Assembly: GCA_002007465.1 (NCBI GenBank)
Contig: LNAC01000036.1
Location: 4,719,250 to 4,783,249 of the forward strand
Reading direction: 5' to 3'
Source: Ailurus styani
Lineage: Eukaryota > Chordata > Mammalia > Carnivora > Ailuridae
DNA length: 64,000 nt
Part shown: positions 21,624 to 31,415 of the stretch, piece after piece
How positions within the stretch are numbered: the stretch's first letter is position 1
Layout: each line of letters begins with the position of its first letter
Program-made: the position numbers and the translations under genes
Notes under the pieces: model-generated
Database searches by the model: none
What the model was told of the DNA's origin: nothing
Seen by the model: the letters and a program-made list of their open reading frames with translations, nothing else

Positions 21624-22460
21624 CTTGGGCTTTTTACCCTTGTAGTGCCATCGGCCTTCTGGCAATTTGGTGAGGCCTGTGAATCCCTTCCTAGAATACT
21701 GTTTTTAAGTGCCTAAACCAGAATACATAGGATCACAATTATATTGAAATATAATTATTAAAGTATTTTTTAAAACCCTAAAATTAAGCAATGTGATGAC
21801 ATTTGTATTTCTTTTGTAATGTTTTTAAAATAAAATAAAATGGTGGATCTAATATCCTAATTTTAAAATGATGAGAATAAATAGTATTTCAAGGTATGTA
21901 ACAACTATAATATATTATGAAAATATCTGTGATCTCTATTGGTGACAGTCACAGGTACGTACACTGTATACCACTCTGGTTTGTCGCCTTCTATTCATAA
22001 TCGAAGGGAATGCTAACTTTCAGCTAGAGCAGAAGTCAGCAAACTTTTTCTGTAAAGGGCCAGATAGTAAATATTTTAGACTTTGCAGGCCATATGGTCT
22101 CTGCTGCAGCTATTCAGCACTGTTGATGTGCCGTGAAAGTAGCCACAGATAATATGTAAATGAATGTGTGTGGCTGTGTTCCAATAAAACTTTATTTATA
22201 GATAGTTAAAGTTGAATTTCATATAATTTTTTCAAGTCATGAAATACGATACCTCTTTTGATTGTGTTTTCCAACCATTTGAAAATGTAAAAAAAAAAAA
22301 AAAATTCTTAACTCACAGGCTGTGAGAAAACAGGTGGTAAGCCAGATTTGGCCTGTGGGCCATAGTTGGCCAACCCCTGAGCTTAAGAGTAGTGAGAATA
22401 AAGATGCAGCCTTTGTTTATGGTCCAGGTTTACACACTCCAGATTAAGAACTGCCATCCT
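21624..22460 (+). mobile_element. Ancient DNA-transposon-like repeat, copy B, interrupted
   Basis: Blocks GGCAATTTGGTGAGGCC, TACATAGGATCACAATTATA, GAAAATATCTGTGATCTCTA and TTGGTGACAGTCACAGGTAC run to 22029, and the element resumes after the hAT insertion at GTAGTGAGAATAAAGATGCA and ends near GATTAAGAACTGCCATCC. The copy at 10013-10290 shows only the left part. The insertion of a separate element inside it shows that it is the older of the two. Confidence 0.65.
22030..22379 (+). mobile_element. hAT-Charlie-type DNA transposon, copy 2, nested
   Basis: The element starts CAGAAGTCAGCAAACTTTTT and ends TTGGCCAACCCCTG, giving degenerate inverted termini. Internal marks are AAAGGGCCAGATAGTAAATA and TTCCAATAAAACTTTATTTA. 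AGCTAGAG (22022-22029) and AGCTTAAG (22380-22387) are an 8-bp target-site duplication with two mismatches, the length expected of hAT elements. Confidence 0.88.
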
Positions 22461-22488
22461 AGAGGAGACTGGGGAAAGGGCAGATCAC

Positions 22489-22836
22489 TGCTATGGTCTG
22501 AATGTTTGCATCTCCTCAAAATGTGTATATTGGAATCTTACTACGCAAGCTGATGGTATTAGGAGGCGGGGCCTTTGGGAGGTGATTAGGTCAAGTGGGC
22601 TGAGCCCTCCTGAATGGGATTAAAGCCCTTTTGAAAGAGGTCCCAGAGAGTGAGCCTCTTCCCCTTCCTTTTGTTATGCAAGGCTACAGTGAGAAGGCCA
22701 CAACCTGGGGGAGGGCCCTCACCTGAGCTGCCTCCTTGATCTCACCCTTCCAGCCTCCAGAACTGTGAGAAATAAGTTTCTGTTGTTTATAGGCTACCCA
22801 GCCTGTGACATTTAGCTGCCTGAACAGACTAAAACA
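22489..22836 (+). mobile_element. MaLR (MLT1/MST-type) solo LTR
   Basis: TGCTATGGTCTGAATGTTTG at the left, GGTATTAGGAGGCGGGGCCT in the middle and AGAACTGTGAGAAATAAGTT near the right are classic ERVL-MaLR LTR blocks; the LTR ends near AGACTAAAACA. It has no internal retroviral genes. I see no clean 5-bp duplication, so the end may be slightly off. Confidence 0.88.
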
Positions 22837-23084
22837 ACCAAGACAACAGAGTGGGAAGCTCATCAGAAATCCAGGCTCATGAACAGCCCAGTTTAGGGAA
22901 TTGGTGGGAGGCAAGGGGAAGTGCAGTTCTGGAGGCTTCCTGGAACTCCACGCCAGCCTTGCAAGGGCTGACTCCCTGGGAAACCGGTGAGGAAGCATCG
23001 GTGGACATTGCTGTTGAGTGGTGGGTGAAGGCCAGGGAAGTGCTATTGCTGTGGTGGGATCCGTGCTGTAGGAACCAGCTTAGC

Positions 23085-23150
23085 TCCTGTGCCCAGCGCA
23101 GGGGCTGGCACACAGTAGGTACTCAGACACTGTGTGTTAAATGAATGAGT
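23085..23150 (+). repeat. L2 3' terminal fragment
   Basis: GTGCCCAGCGCAGGGGCTGG, then CACACAGTAGGTACTCAGAC and a GTTAAATGAATGAG end match the last 60 bases of L2. Confidence 0.7.
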
Positions 23151-23581
23151 GGAGCCACCCAGGGCCCATAGCTGGGGTCAGCTGGAGAGGCACTTTCAGG
23201 AGCTGGGGAAGACAAAGGCCAAGAAGGGGTTGGTGATGGTCAGTATCTTTTCCCTGACCAGGGCTGTGGCCTGCAAGTCAGGATCTTCTGATTCTTAGTG
23301 CCAGCTGCATGAAGTCTAACATTTATTTCCTTTTACTCTATATGTGTCTTCATATTTAAAGTAGGCTTCTTGTAGTCAGTATATTAGCTAGATCCTTTTT
23401 TTTTTTTTTTGGATACATTCTGACAACCTGTGTCTTTTAATTGGTGCATTTAGATCATTGACATTCAAAGTGATGATTGATGTGGTCAGATTAATAGCTA
23501 TGATATTTGTTACTATTTTCTATTTATTGTCCTTGTTCTTTGTTCCTATTTTGGCATTCCACTCTTTTTCTGCCTTTTATA

Positions 23582-23715
23582 GTTTTTTTTGTTCTGTTTT
23601 GTTTTGATTTTTAAGTAGGCTCCCTGCCCAGCGTGGAACCCAACAACTGTGAGATCAAGACCTGAGTTGAGATCAAGAGTCAGACACTCAACGGACTGAG
23701 CCACCCAGGGGCCCC
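23582..23715 (-). mobile_element. Carnivore SINE, minus strand, truncated
   Basis: The plus strand shows a T-rich run, AAGTAGGCTCCCTGCCCAGC, then CTCAACGGACTGAGCCACCC and AGGGGCCCC, the reverse complement of the SINE head. The CT-rich body is largely missing (134 bp against about 190-200). It sits inside the old LINE. Confidence 0.85.
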
Positions 23716-24249
23716 AATTGAGCATTTTATATGATTCCATTTTCTCTTCTGTCTTAGCACATCAATTAGGTTTCTTTTTTAATTTTTTTTCATGGTTGCC
23801 CTTGAGTTTGCAAAATACACTTACAACAAATCCAAATTCATGTTCAAATTGCATTTTACTACTTCACAAGTAGTATAACTGTCTTATAATAATAAAATAA
23901 GACTGATCCCTCCCTCCTATTCCTTGTATCATTGCTATATATATTTCACTTATATATAAGCATATATATTCATCTGTATATATAAGATATATACATAAGC
24001 ACACATAATCAAATACATTGTTGCAATCATTATTTTGAACAAACTGTTATCTATTAGATGAATGAAGAATAAGAAAAATAAAAGTTTTCATTTTATCTTC
24101 ACTTATTCCTTCAGTAGTCTTTCTTTCTTTATGTAGATACAAATTTATGATCTATATTCTTTTCCTTCTCTTTAAAGAACTTTAATATTTCTTGCAAGGC
24201 AGGTCTGCTGACAGCAGATTCCCTCACTTTTTTTTTCAAGGAGTAAAAA

Positions 24250-24646
24250 TGTAAGTTTTATTTTTTTATTTGTTTTCTGTGAGCATATGGGTTGTTTTTT
24301 TGTTTTACTTTTTTAAATTTAATTTTATTTTTTTCAGTGTTCCAAGATTCATTGTTTATGCACCACACCCAGTGCTGCATGCAATACGTGCCCTCCTTAA
24401 TACCCACCACCAGGCTCATCCATCTCCCCACCTCCCTCCCCTCCAAAACCCTCAGTTTGTTTCTCAGAGTTCACAGTCTCTCATGGTTTGTCTCCCCCTC
24501 TGACTTCCCCCAGTTCACTTTCCTTTCCTTCTCCTAATGTCCTCCATGTTATTCCTTATACACCAAAAGTAAGTGAAACCATATGATAATTGACTTTCTC
24601 TGCTTGATTTATTTCACTCTGCATAATCTCCTCCAGTCCCATCCAC
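24250..24646 (-). mobile_element. Younger L1 3' end, nested, minus strand
   Basis: TGTTCCAAGATTCATTGTTT, CACCCAGTGCTGCATGCAAT and AAACCCTCAGTTTGTTTCTC are the complement of a carnivore L1 3' UTR, to about 24646. The right flank (TAAAAATTTTTATTTC) and left flank (GAGTAAAAATG, 24241-24251) share a TAAAAAT core, the probable target-site duplication. Between the usual L1 end near 24311 and the left flank lie about 55 bases with two A/T tracts, which may be a short 3' transduction. Confidence 0.82.
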
Positions 24647-24742
24647 GTAAAAATTTTTATTTCTTCTTCACGTTTGGAGGATGGTTTTACAGGATAGAGA
24701 ATTCTAAGCTGGTGGAATTTCTTTTCAATACTTTAAATATTT

Positions 24743-25063
24743 TCACTCCACTGTCTTTCTTGCTTCCATGGTTTCTGAGAAGTTGGATATAATTCTTATG
24801 TTTGTTTCTCTATAGGTAAGGTGTTTTTCCTCCCTGGCTTCTTTCAGGATTTTCTCTTTAGCTTTGATTTTCTGAAGTTTGAAAATGATAAGCTTTGATA
24901 TAGAATTTTTTGTATTTGTTTGTTTCGTTAATCTGCCTGGTATTCTCTGAGCTTCCTGGATCTGAGGTTTGGTGTCTGAGATTAATTTGGGAAAATTCCC
25001 AGTTATTACTGCATTAGATATTTCTCCTGTTCCTTTCTTTCTTTCTTCTCCTTGTATTCCCAT
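24743..25063 (-). pseudogene. L1 ORF1 relic, C-terminal RNA-binding part
   Basis: The minus-strand frame reads GNFPKLISDTKPQIQEAQR, then SKLIIFKLQKIKAKEKILK and EEKHLTYRETNIRI, clearly the RRM end and C-terminal domain of mammalian L1 ORF1p, the nucleic-acid chaperone of the retrotransposition particle. It is a remnant, continuing the frame at 25091-25396 only across an interruption. Confidence 0.9.
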
Positions 25064-25090
25064 TACCTTACAACTTACCTTACCTTACAA

Positions 25091-25396
25091 CTACCTTTTG
25101 TAGTTGCCCCATAGCCCCTGATATTCTATTCTGTTTTTTTTCCAGTCCTTGTTTTCTTTGCTTTTCAGTTTTGGAGGTTTCTCTTGAGATAGCCTCAAGC
25201 CCAGAGACTTTTTTTCCTCAGACATGTCCAGTCTGCTGTTAAGCTTATCAAAGGCATTTTTCATTCCTGTTACAGCATTTTGTTGTTGTTGTTGTTGTTG
25301 TTCCTTTCGTAGGATTTCCATCTCTCTGCTTAGGTTGCCCATGAGTTCTTGCATGCTGACTTCTTTATCCATGAAGACCCTTAGCACATCAATCAT
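25091..25396 (-). pseudogene. L1 ORF1 relic, coiled-coil part with Gln run
   Basis: MDKEVSMQELMGNLSREMEI and KNAFDKLNSRLDMSEEKKSL are typical of the ORF1p coiled-coil region. Between them a QQQQQQQQ run comes from a (TTG)8 tract at 25279-25302 on the plus strand. The frame is broken relative to the downstream RNA-binding part, so the protein is dead. Confidence 0.82.
25279..25302. repeat. (TTG)8 microsatellite in ORF1 relic
   Basis: Eight uninterrupted TTG units; on the minus strand this is CAA, read as glutamine in the relic frame. Confidence 0.95.
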
Positions 25397-25570
25397 AGTT
25401 GTTTTAAATTATTATTCTGATAATTCCAGCATTTCTGCCACTTTGGGCTCTCATGCCTGTACTATCTCTCCAAATTTTGTTTTTTTGCCTTTTAGTATGC
25501 CTTGTAATTTTTTCTTGATAACCAGACATGATGTACCAGGTAGAAGGAACTGCTATAATTAGGTCTTAGA

Positions 25571-26205
25571 AATACGGTGGTGAAGTGTGGCTTGGGAAGG
25601 GGAAGCATTCCATATTGGAATCGCAGTGAATTTATAGATTAACTTAGTGAAGAATTGATATTTTTACCTGGTAATTGTTTTGACTTTTTGAGCACATAAA
25701 AATTATATATATTGTTTGTAAGGTTGATTGAGAGAGATTCATGGTTTTGATGCTGCTTTGGCTGATCGCTTATTTTCTAAGTTTCCAGTTCGATGTTGCC
25801 AATGTGAACTGTGTTTCCTATAGTAGAAGCAATAAGACAGTCTGTCACACTTTTTTATTTTTCCCCCTCCCTGGTGGGACAGGTTTCAGGGTGTGATCTG
25901 AATAAAACGGAAACAAAACTGCTAGCTTGTATGGAACCCTCAAACACAGACATTTAATGAAAGTTTCTAACCACTGAGCTATCTGGCTATGGATGTCAAG
26001 TCTGAACCCATCATAAGAATATGGAGTTCCAGAGCTAGAGTAGCATGAAGAGTTATCTAGTTCACCCACTGGATGCTCTTGTCCTCTGTGTGGAATATTA
26101 GCTCAGTGGCTGCCCAGCTGGTGCTTGACTCCTTCGGAAGAAGGAAATGTGCTACTCTGTGGAACAGCCCCATCTACATTCCTCAGCCCTCTTGGTGCTT
26201 TTGCC
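25571..26205. other. No gene seen; possible weak MIR-like end
   Basis: Mostly unrecognised sequence. Around 26020-26090 a GAGTTCCAGAGCTAGAGTAG stretch faintly resembles an antisense MIR/L3-type core. No coding frame of note. Confidence 0.35.
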
Positions 26206-26209
26206 TTCT

Positions 26210-26470
26210 ATTTGGCCAGTAGTGTTCTCTTTGTAGGTTCTATTTACTATGCCCCCACTGTACCTTGTGTATATATCTACGTAGGATGTATGTATTTTGT
26301 ATTGCAGTCCTGTGCTCATGTATCCATTACATTTACAGGACTGTGAACGCCTTTGGGAAAGTGGCCATAACTTAGTGGTTTTTTGGTTATTTGTTTCTTT
26401 GTTTCTGTGTACTCAGAGTCTAGCAGGTTCCTGGTACTTAGTTGATGCCAAAAAATATTCAGTAAAGGAG
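26210..26470 (+). repeat. L2 LINE 3' end
   Basis: Ends CTTTGGGAAAGTGGCCATAA, then GAGTCTAGCAGGTTCCTGGT, ACTTAGTTGATGCC and ATTCAGTAAAGG, the decayed L2 terminal blocks in order. Confidence 0.7.
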
Positions 26471-26474
26471 GCTA

Positions 26475-26879
26475 TATAGAATACCTTTGATATACCTCTT
26501 CTGACTCCCTTGGCGTCCTGATCTAGACCCTCAGCTGCTTGTTCTCTTCAGCCAACACTATGTTCTTCCCTTATCTGAGAGGCCACGCGCAGTTCTGCTG
26601 CTACAGCTACTGAGTCAGCTTGGGTCCATGTGGTTTCATTTCCTGGCATCCACCAGTTTCTTGCCCAGTAAACCATCTGCCCCCTCTTCCTTGACTGTTA
26701 CTATGCAACGTAGCCAACCAGTTATGCATCTAGAGTGTTTGGTTACTTCTGCCACTTCCATATGTGGGATCTGGATAGGGTATGGCGTCTGACTTTCCAA
26801 ACAGCAGTCGAGGGGCCACTGATGTAATCTGCCAATGCAAATTTGACTCACTGTGGGGTCAAATTTGACCAGTGTCCCT
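26475..26879. other. No feature recognised
   Basis: Unique-looking sequence without repeat signature or convincing open frame. Confidence 0.4.
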
Positions 26880-27300
26880 TCCTATTTACCAAATATTTTC
26901 ATCTTCTTTATCTTATTTCATCCTCATAGCCCCTGAGTAGTACAAATCTCAGCAGTATCTCCATTTTACACATGAGACAATGATACTCATGATATGGTTC
27001 AATGATACTAGTGACTTTAATTTTTTAAAAAAGATTTTATTTATTTGATAGAGAGAGACACAGCAAGAGAGGAATACAAGCAAGGGGACTGGGAGAGGGA
27101 GAGAGAGAAGCAGGTTTCCTGCCGAGCAGAAAACCAGATGCAGGACTCAATCCGAGGACCCTGGGATCATGACCTGAGCTGAAGGCAGATGCTTAATGAC
27201 TGAGCCACCCAGGCGCCCCACTAAGTGGCTTTAATATCATTGCTGGTGATTGACATGGTGAGGATTTGAACCAGTCTCCAAAATTTCTATTCTTTCTATG
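26880..27300 (-). repeat. MIR SINE, antisense, split by a carnivore SINE
   Basis: TTTATCTTATTTCATCCTCA and CTCCATTTTACACATGAGAC are the antisense MIR core; after the nested SINE, GTGAGGATTTGAACCAGTCT gives the head (GGATTCGAACCCAGGTC type). Confidence 0.75.
27022..27220 (-). mobile_element. Carnivore SINE, minus strand, older subfamily
   Basis: The plus strand reads AAAGATTTTATTTATTTGAT at the left and TGAGCCACCCAGGCGCCCCA at the right, the full reverse-complemented SINE. The body contains CAGCAAGAGAGGAATACAAG, the longer older body form. CTAGTGACTTTAAT (27008-27021) and CTAAGTGGCTTTAAT (27221-27235) form the target-site duplication. Confidence 0.95.
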
Positions 27301-28357
27301 ATGTCAAAATTTATCACAATACTTTTAGAAAGGTATAACAACAGTTATAGGGAGTGGATCTATTAATTTTAGTTCTCTCTCCATCACTCTAGAGTGGTTA
27401 GTTACTTAAACACCTGGGCTTCTATAAGAAGCATCGAGGCAGCCTGACTGACATGGTATTCCTGTGAGAATGACATCAAGTCTATTGTTTTCCCCAAAGC
27501 ACTGCACTCTAGCTACTGAATCTAATTCCCATCAGGTGCCCCATAGGTGGGAAAAATTGGTAAATAACATTTGACCTCATGATCCTGGCAGGGTAACTGG
27601 ACAGAAGATAATTGAGGTGAGAAAGCTTCCTTGTGTTTATAATGTGTATCTAACCAGAGAATCTAGAACCTCTGAGAAATCTAAGATGCTTAATGAGACC
27701 AGGTTCACCCACAGAACGATGGAAGAATAATCAGTATCCCAAAGTAGGGCTGAGACTGTAGGTGCTACAGGGGCTGTGTGATATCTGTGTGTCATAGCTA
27801 TCAAGGAAGAAATCAAAGAACTGAGTTAAACACTCTGACAACAGCGGTACCACTACCGTAGTTCTTGTTGTGTGGCTGCCTGCAGGCCCCATTTATCTTT
27901 CAGATGTTTTCTTTCTAGCAAAGGATCATCCTGCTTAGGATCGAAGACAGAAGATAAATAGCCATATCTTATAACCCAAGGAAGAAATGTTAGGAATTGA
28001 TAGCTCAGCATGGGTCAGTCAATATCACCAAACAATGTCCATTGATGGGTTTTCATCATCTAGTTATTTCTCAGAGTCTAAGCTCGTCTGATGGAGAAGT
28101 GGTTAAGACATCCTCAATCTGTTCTCCTCCATTGCAACTGCTGCTGCTTTAGCACATGCTGTTGTCATCTCGTGAATGAATTACAACCATAACCATAATC
28201 CAAACTTTCTTCTTTCCGTTCACTCTTTACATTGTTGATAGAGTTATCTTTTTAAGATGCCTCTTAGTGTGGGAGATTTCATTAATGTCCCCAACTTCTC
28301 TCTCCTCCCTGCACCTATACCCTTCGCCTCAGACTTTGTAGTTCCTCCCCACCGCCC

Positions 28358-28358
<1 letters not shown>
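27301..28358. other. No gene or repeat recognised
   Basis: Complex sequence with no open frame of note. It ends at the CA tract. Confidence 0.4.

Positions 28359-28417
<59 letters not shown>
28359..28417. repeat. (AC)n microsatellite, about 29 units
   Basis: An uninterrupted AC run of 59 bases, the longest pure dinucleotide tract in the window and a likely length-polymorphic marker. Confidence 0.98.
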
Positions 28418-28418
<1 letters not shown>

Positions 28419-28424
28419 GAGGAG

Positions 28425-28862
28425 GAGCATGTTTTCCACACCTTGATTCTGGGTTCAACCATGTGGTTTGTTATAGCCAATAGAATGGGGTGGAAGTGAT
28501 GATGTGCTAGTTTTCAGCCTAGGATTAAAGAAGCTTGGGGCATCTCCTCTTGCTTACTTGTGCTTCTATCAATACTATGAGAGGAACATTCGCTGGCTAG
28601 ACCACTGGGTCCAGGAAGAAGATCAGAGGCATATGGAGCAGAACATCTCTAACTAAGATACCTCAACTAAGCCTGGCCTAGAAGAATCCCAGCCAAATTG
28701 CATATACATGAAATGAACCCGCCAAGATCAGATCAACAAATGCAGCCTACAGCAGAGCCCTACCTGATTTGCAGATTCGGGTATATACAGATTATTTTTG
28801 CTTTAAGCTACTGAGATTTTGGGGTGGTTTGTTATGTAGCAAAAGCTAACTGATAACTTACT
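28425..28862 (+). mobile_element. Probable MLT1-type LTR (older MaLR)
   Basis: The right end reads GCTTTAAGCTACTGAGATTT, then TGGGGTGGTTTGTTATGTAG and AGCTAACTGATAACTT, resembling MLT1J/K-type LTR ends. GGTTTGTTATAGCCAATAGA near the left and the ATATGGAGCAGA-type centre agree. No internal viral genes are present. Confidence 0.55.
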
Positions 28863-28864
28863 AT

Positions 28865-29130
28865 GTTATCACCTTACTTAGAAAATATTCTGGAATTCCT
28901 TATTGTATGCAGCATAAAATTCAAACCTCTCAGCATGGCATTGCCTGCCCTTCAAATTCCTCTCCATCCTCATCTGCCTCAGCTTTGACCTGCTCCCTCT
29001 TCTCATCCTATATTTGCTATTCACCAAGTCTGTCAAGCACTTCCCCACCTCATGGCCCATTCTGGCTCCAGATCTCTGAATCACTTTCTTCTCTACCTGA
29101 TGAAATCTTGTTCATTCCATGAACCTAGCT
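28865..29130 (+). repeat. L2 LINE internal/3' region
   Basis: GCATAAAATTCAAACCTCTC, ATGGCATTGCCTGCCCTTCA and CTGACCTGCTCCCTC-like sequence match the L2 stretch that precedes the 3' end. Confidence 0.65.
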
Positions 29131-30929
29131 CATTGTCATTTTCACTGTAAAAATATTTTCCTGTCAACCATATTAGGTACCCCTCTTCCACCCTCATGTA
29201 GTAATTAACCCACTTACTTGATTCCTATTTTTGGTATTGCTTCCAAATTAGAGAAGAGTAGATGGTTGTGGCAGACTAGCTAGTTGTCCACCCAAATCTG
29301 TGTTCCCTCCATCTTCTTTAATGATACAGATCCTGATTTTGTTCAGGGTGGCAGTATTCCCAACTAGCCCTGAATGCCTCTCCACATTTTTCAGGGTTCT
29401 ATTGCATGGTGACGAATGCAATTCTGATGGGTGGAGTTGTTTTCATTTCAGCTTCCTCCAAAAGGTATGTCCTTACAAAAGGGCCCAGGAGCTAAATGCT
29501 AACCATTTTTGTGTCTTTAACACTGAGCAGAGTCATAGGCACAGTAAATACTCATCAATGCTAGTTGAGTTGAAGTATTCACATAACCTGAGAGCTGGAA
29601 GTTCGGAGGTTCTAGGTCTGAGTTTTATCCTTTAAGCAGAAATGCTAGAGTACCTACTCACCTGTTTGCCCCCAACAGCACTCACTGTTTTCCCTGTCTC
29701 TGAGACTGTACCCTCATTATATCCTACAAAGAATTCAACAATATGGACATTGCTAATGAATGAGCCAGAACCATTAAAAATAGCATTTTACTATCTATAA
29801 AAACTCAGAAGCCAAGTCTAACAGGCTTCTCCACATATTAATGAATTTGACACCTTCTTATAATAAAAAATGGAGTCCAGATGGTTAGAGGAACAACTCT
29901 TACTTCTCTTACCCATCACCAGTTGGAAAGTGTTTCTAAACAAACCTTGCCAACTTTAAGGAATGTCCAAGTGAGCCCGCAGGATGCAATCTCCTCTCAC
30001 TCACCAAGGGGACTGATGGGGATTGGAAGAGTGGTCTCAGGGCTGATCCTGGGGTTGTGTTTTCTGCCACCTTCCTAACTAAGGACAGTCTTCTAAACCA
30101 AAGATATTTTTACAAGTTGTGGTTCATGAGCATCACCTTGTTCTCTAGCAGTTCTACTAGTTTTGCCCTTTCTTCTGGTGTTTTTTTCTTTCACATATCA
30201 AGTTTCTCTTTTCTTAAAACAATTCCTCTCTCCTTTGCTGACCAGTCACTCTCCCTGATGGCCATCTCTTCATTTTTCTTCCTTTCTCTCTTACTGTGCC
30301 TCCAACTCTTATCCATCCATTCTCTTCTCAACTTGCTGAAACCTGGCTTCAGTCCCATGGCTTTATTTTATTAGCTCTGGGTACAGTTTCCATTGAGTTC
30401 CATCTTACCAAGCCTGCTGGCCTTTTCTTCATCTTCATACTCACCCCTCCCTCATTTCCACTTGACTATTTGAAATAGTGGATGGTTAACCCACTCCAGG
30501 CCTGCTTCTCCCAGTAAGATTGCCATGGTCATAGCTCATGGTGAGCTTCCCTTTCTCAGCAGAAAACACTGAACAGTGTATTCACCATCTTATGGATACA
30601 TGTTTTTTCTAATACATTATAGTCTTCCTGAGACAGACACAAATGTTGAGGAATTTGATCTCACTAAAGGTGAAGAACCTAGCACAAATATGAGCTCATA
30701 AGTGATCTCAGTACAAGCTTAACTCATTATTTTCATTCTCATTATTGATCAGTTTAATGTTCTCATTTCTCTCTTCTGATCAAATTCTATTCATTGTTTA
30801 AACTATTCTATTCTATTCTATTAAACTAAACTATTCTATTCATTGTTTATCCTAAGTCTCTTCTCCTTGAGATATCCCTTCTGGGTAAAGTTGATTGATC
30901 AGTCCCCTTCTAGACCACTGATGCTATTG
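29131..30929. other. No gene; weak repeat traces and an ATTCT duplication
   Basis: Traces of an L2-like end near 29490-29560 (GAGCAGAGTCATAGGCACAG, then a CTCATCAATGC block). CT-rich sequence at 30150-30480 may be more L2. A local duplication with ATTCT units is listed at 30784. Confidence 0.35.
30784..30849. repeat. 49-bp offset duplication with ATTCT units
   Basis: ATTCTATTCATTGTTTA occurs at 30784-30800 and again at 30833-30849, with CTATTCTATTCTATTCTA between. It is a short tandem duplication containing a small pentanucleotide ATTCT tract. Confidence 0.9.
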
Positions 30930-30934
30930 AGGAC

Positions 30935-31410
30935 TGTGGTAGGCCAAATAATGGTGTCCCCAAAATCCATGTCTTAATTTCCCCCAACCAGTGAATGTTA
31001 CCTTATATGGTAAAAAACACTTTGCAAATGTGATTAAGTATCTTGAGATGATAAGATTGTCCTGGATTATTCAGGTGGGCCCTAAATGTAATTACAAATG
31101 TCCTTATAAGAGAGAGGTGGAGGGAGATTTGACTACAGAAGAGATAGCACTATGATCAGGGAAGCAGAGATTGGGGTAATGTGGCCACAAGCTAAGGAAT
31201 GCTGGCAGCAACCAGAAACTGGAAGAGGCAAGGAACAGATTTTCTCTCGAAGTCTGCAGAAGAAACCAGTCCCACTCAACACTTTGACTTTAACCTAGTG
31301 AAACATATTTTGGACTTCTGGCATCCTAAACTGTAAGAGAATAGATTTGTGTTGTTTTAAACCACCAAGCTTATGGCAGTTTGTCACAACAGTCATAGAA
31401 AACTAATGCA
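30935..31410 (+). mobile_element. MaLR (MLT1-type) solo LTR with perfect 5-bp TSD
   Basis: It starts TGTGGTAGGCCAAATAATGG and ends with ACTAATGCA, so the termini are TG and CA. AGGAC stands directly before (30930-30934) and after (31411-31415). Internal blocks GTGGGCCCTAAATGTAATTA and GTCCTTATAAGAGAGAGG fit the family. At 476 bp it is an essentially full-length solo LTR left after loss of the internal part by recombination. Confidence 0.93.
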
Positions 31411-31415
31411 AGGAC

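Larger units (their letters stand above)
23310..25570 (-). mobile_element. Old L1/HAL1-like LINE, minus strand, with nested insertions
   Basis: GTAGGCTTCTTGTAGTCAGT, GTGTCTTTTAATTGGTGCAT and CATTGACATTCAAAGTGATG are complements of old L1 internal sequence. Further right, TTGCAAGGCAGGTCTGCTGA leads into the complement of an ORF1 region to about 25450. ORF1 thus lies close to this 3' part with little ORF2 between, which is the plan of HAL1 (half-L1) elements. A SINE (23582-23715) and a younger L1 tail (24250-24646) interrupt it. Confidence 0.8.

Noticed and set aside
28359..28417. Cys/Val or Thr/His repeat proteins in frames over dinucleotide tracts
   Set aside because: Artefacts of translating (AC)n; the same applies to the GT tracts at 40589, 53821 and 55083.
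22489..31410. Possible endogenous retrovirus between the LTRs at 22489 and 30935
   Set aside because: The two LTRs differ in sequence and the DNA between them is LINE, SINE, MIR and L2 sequence with no gag, pol or env; they are independent solo LTRs.
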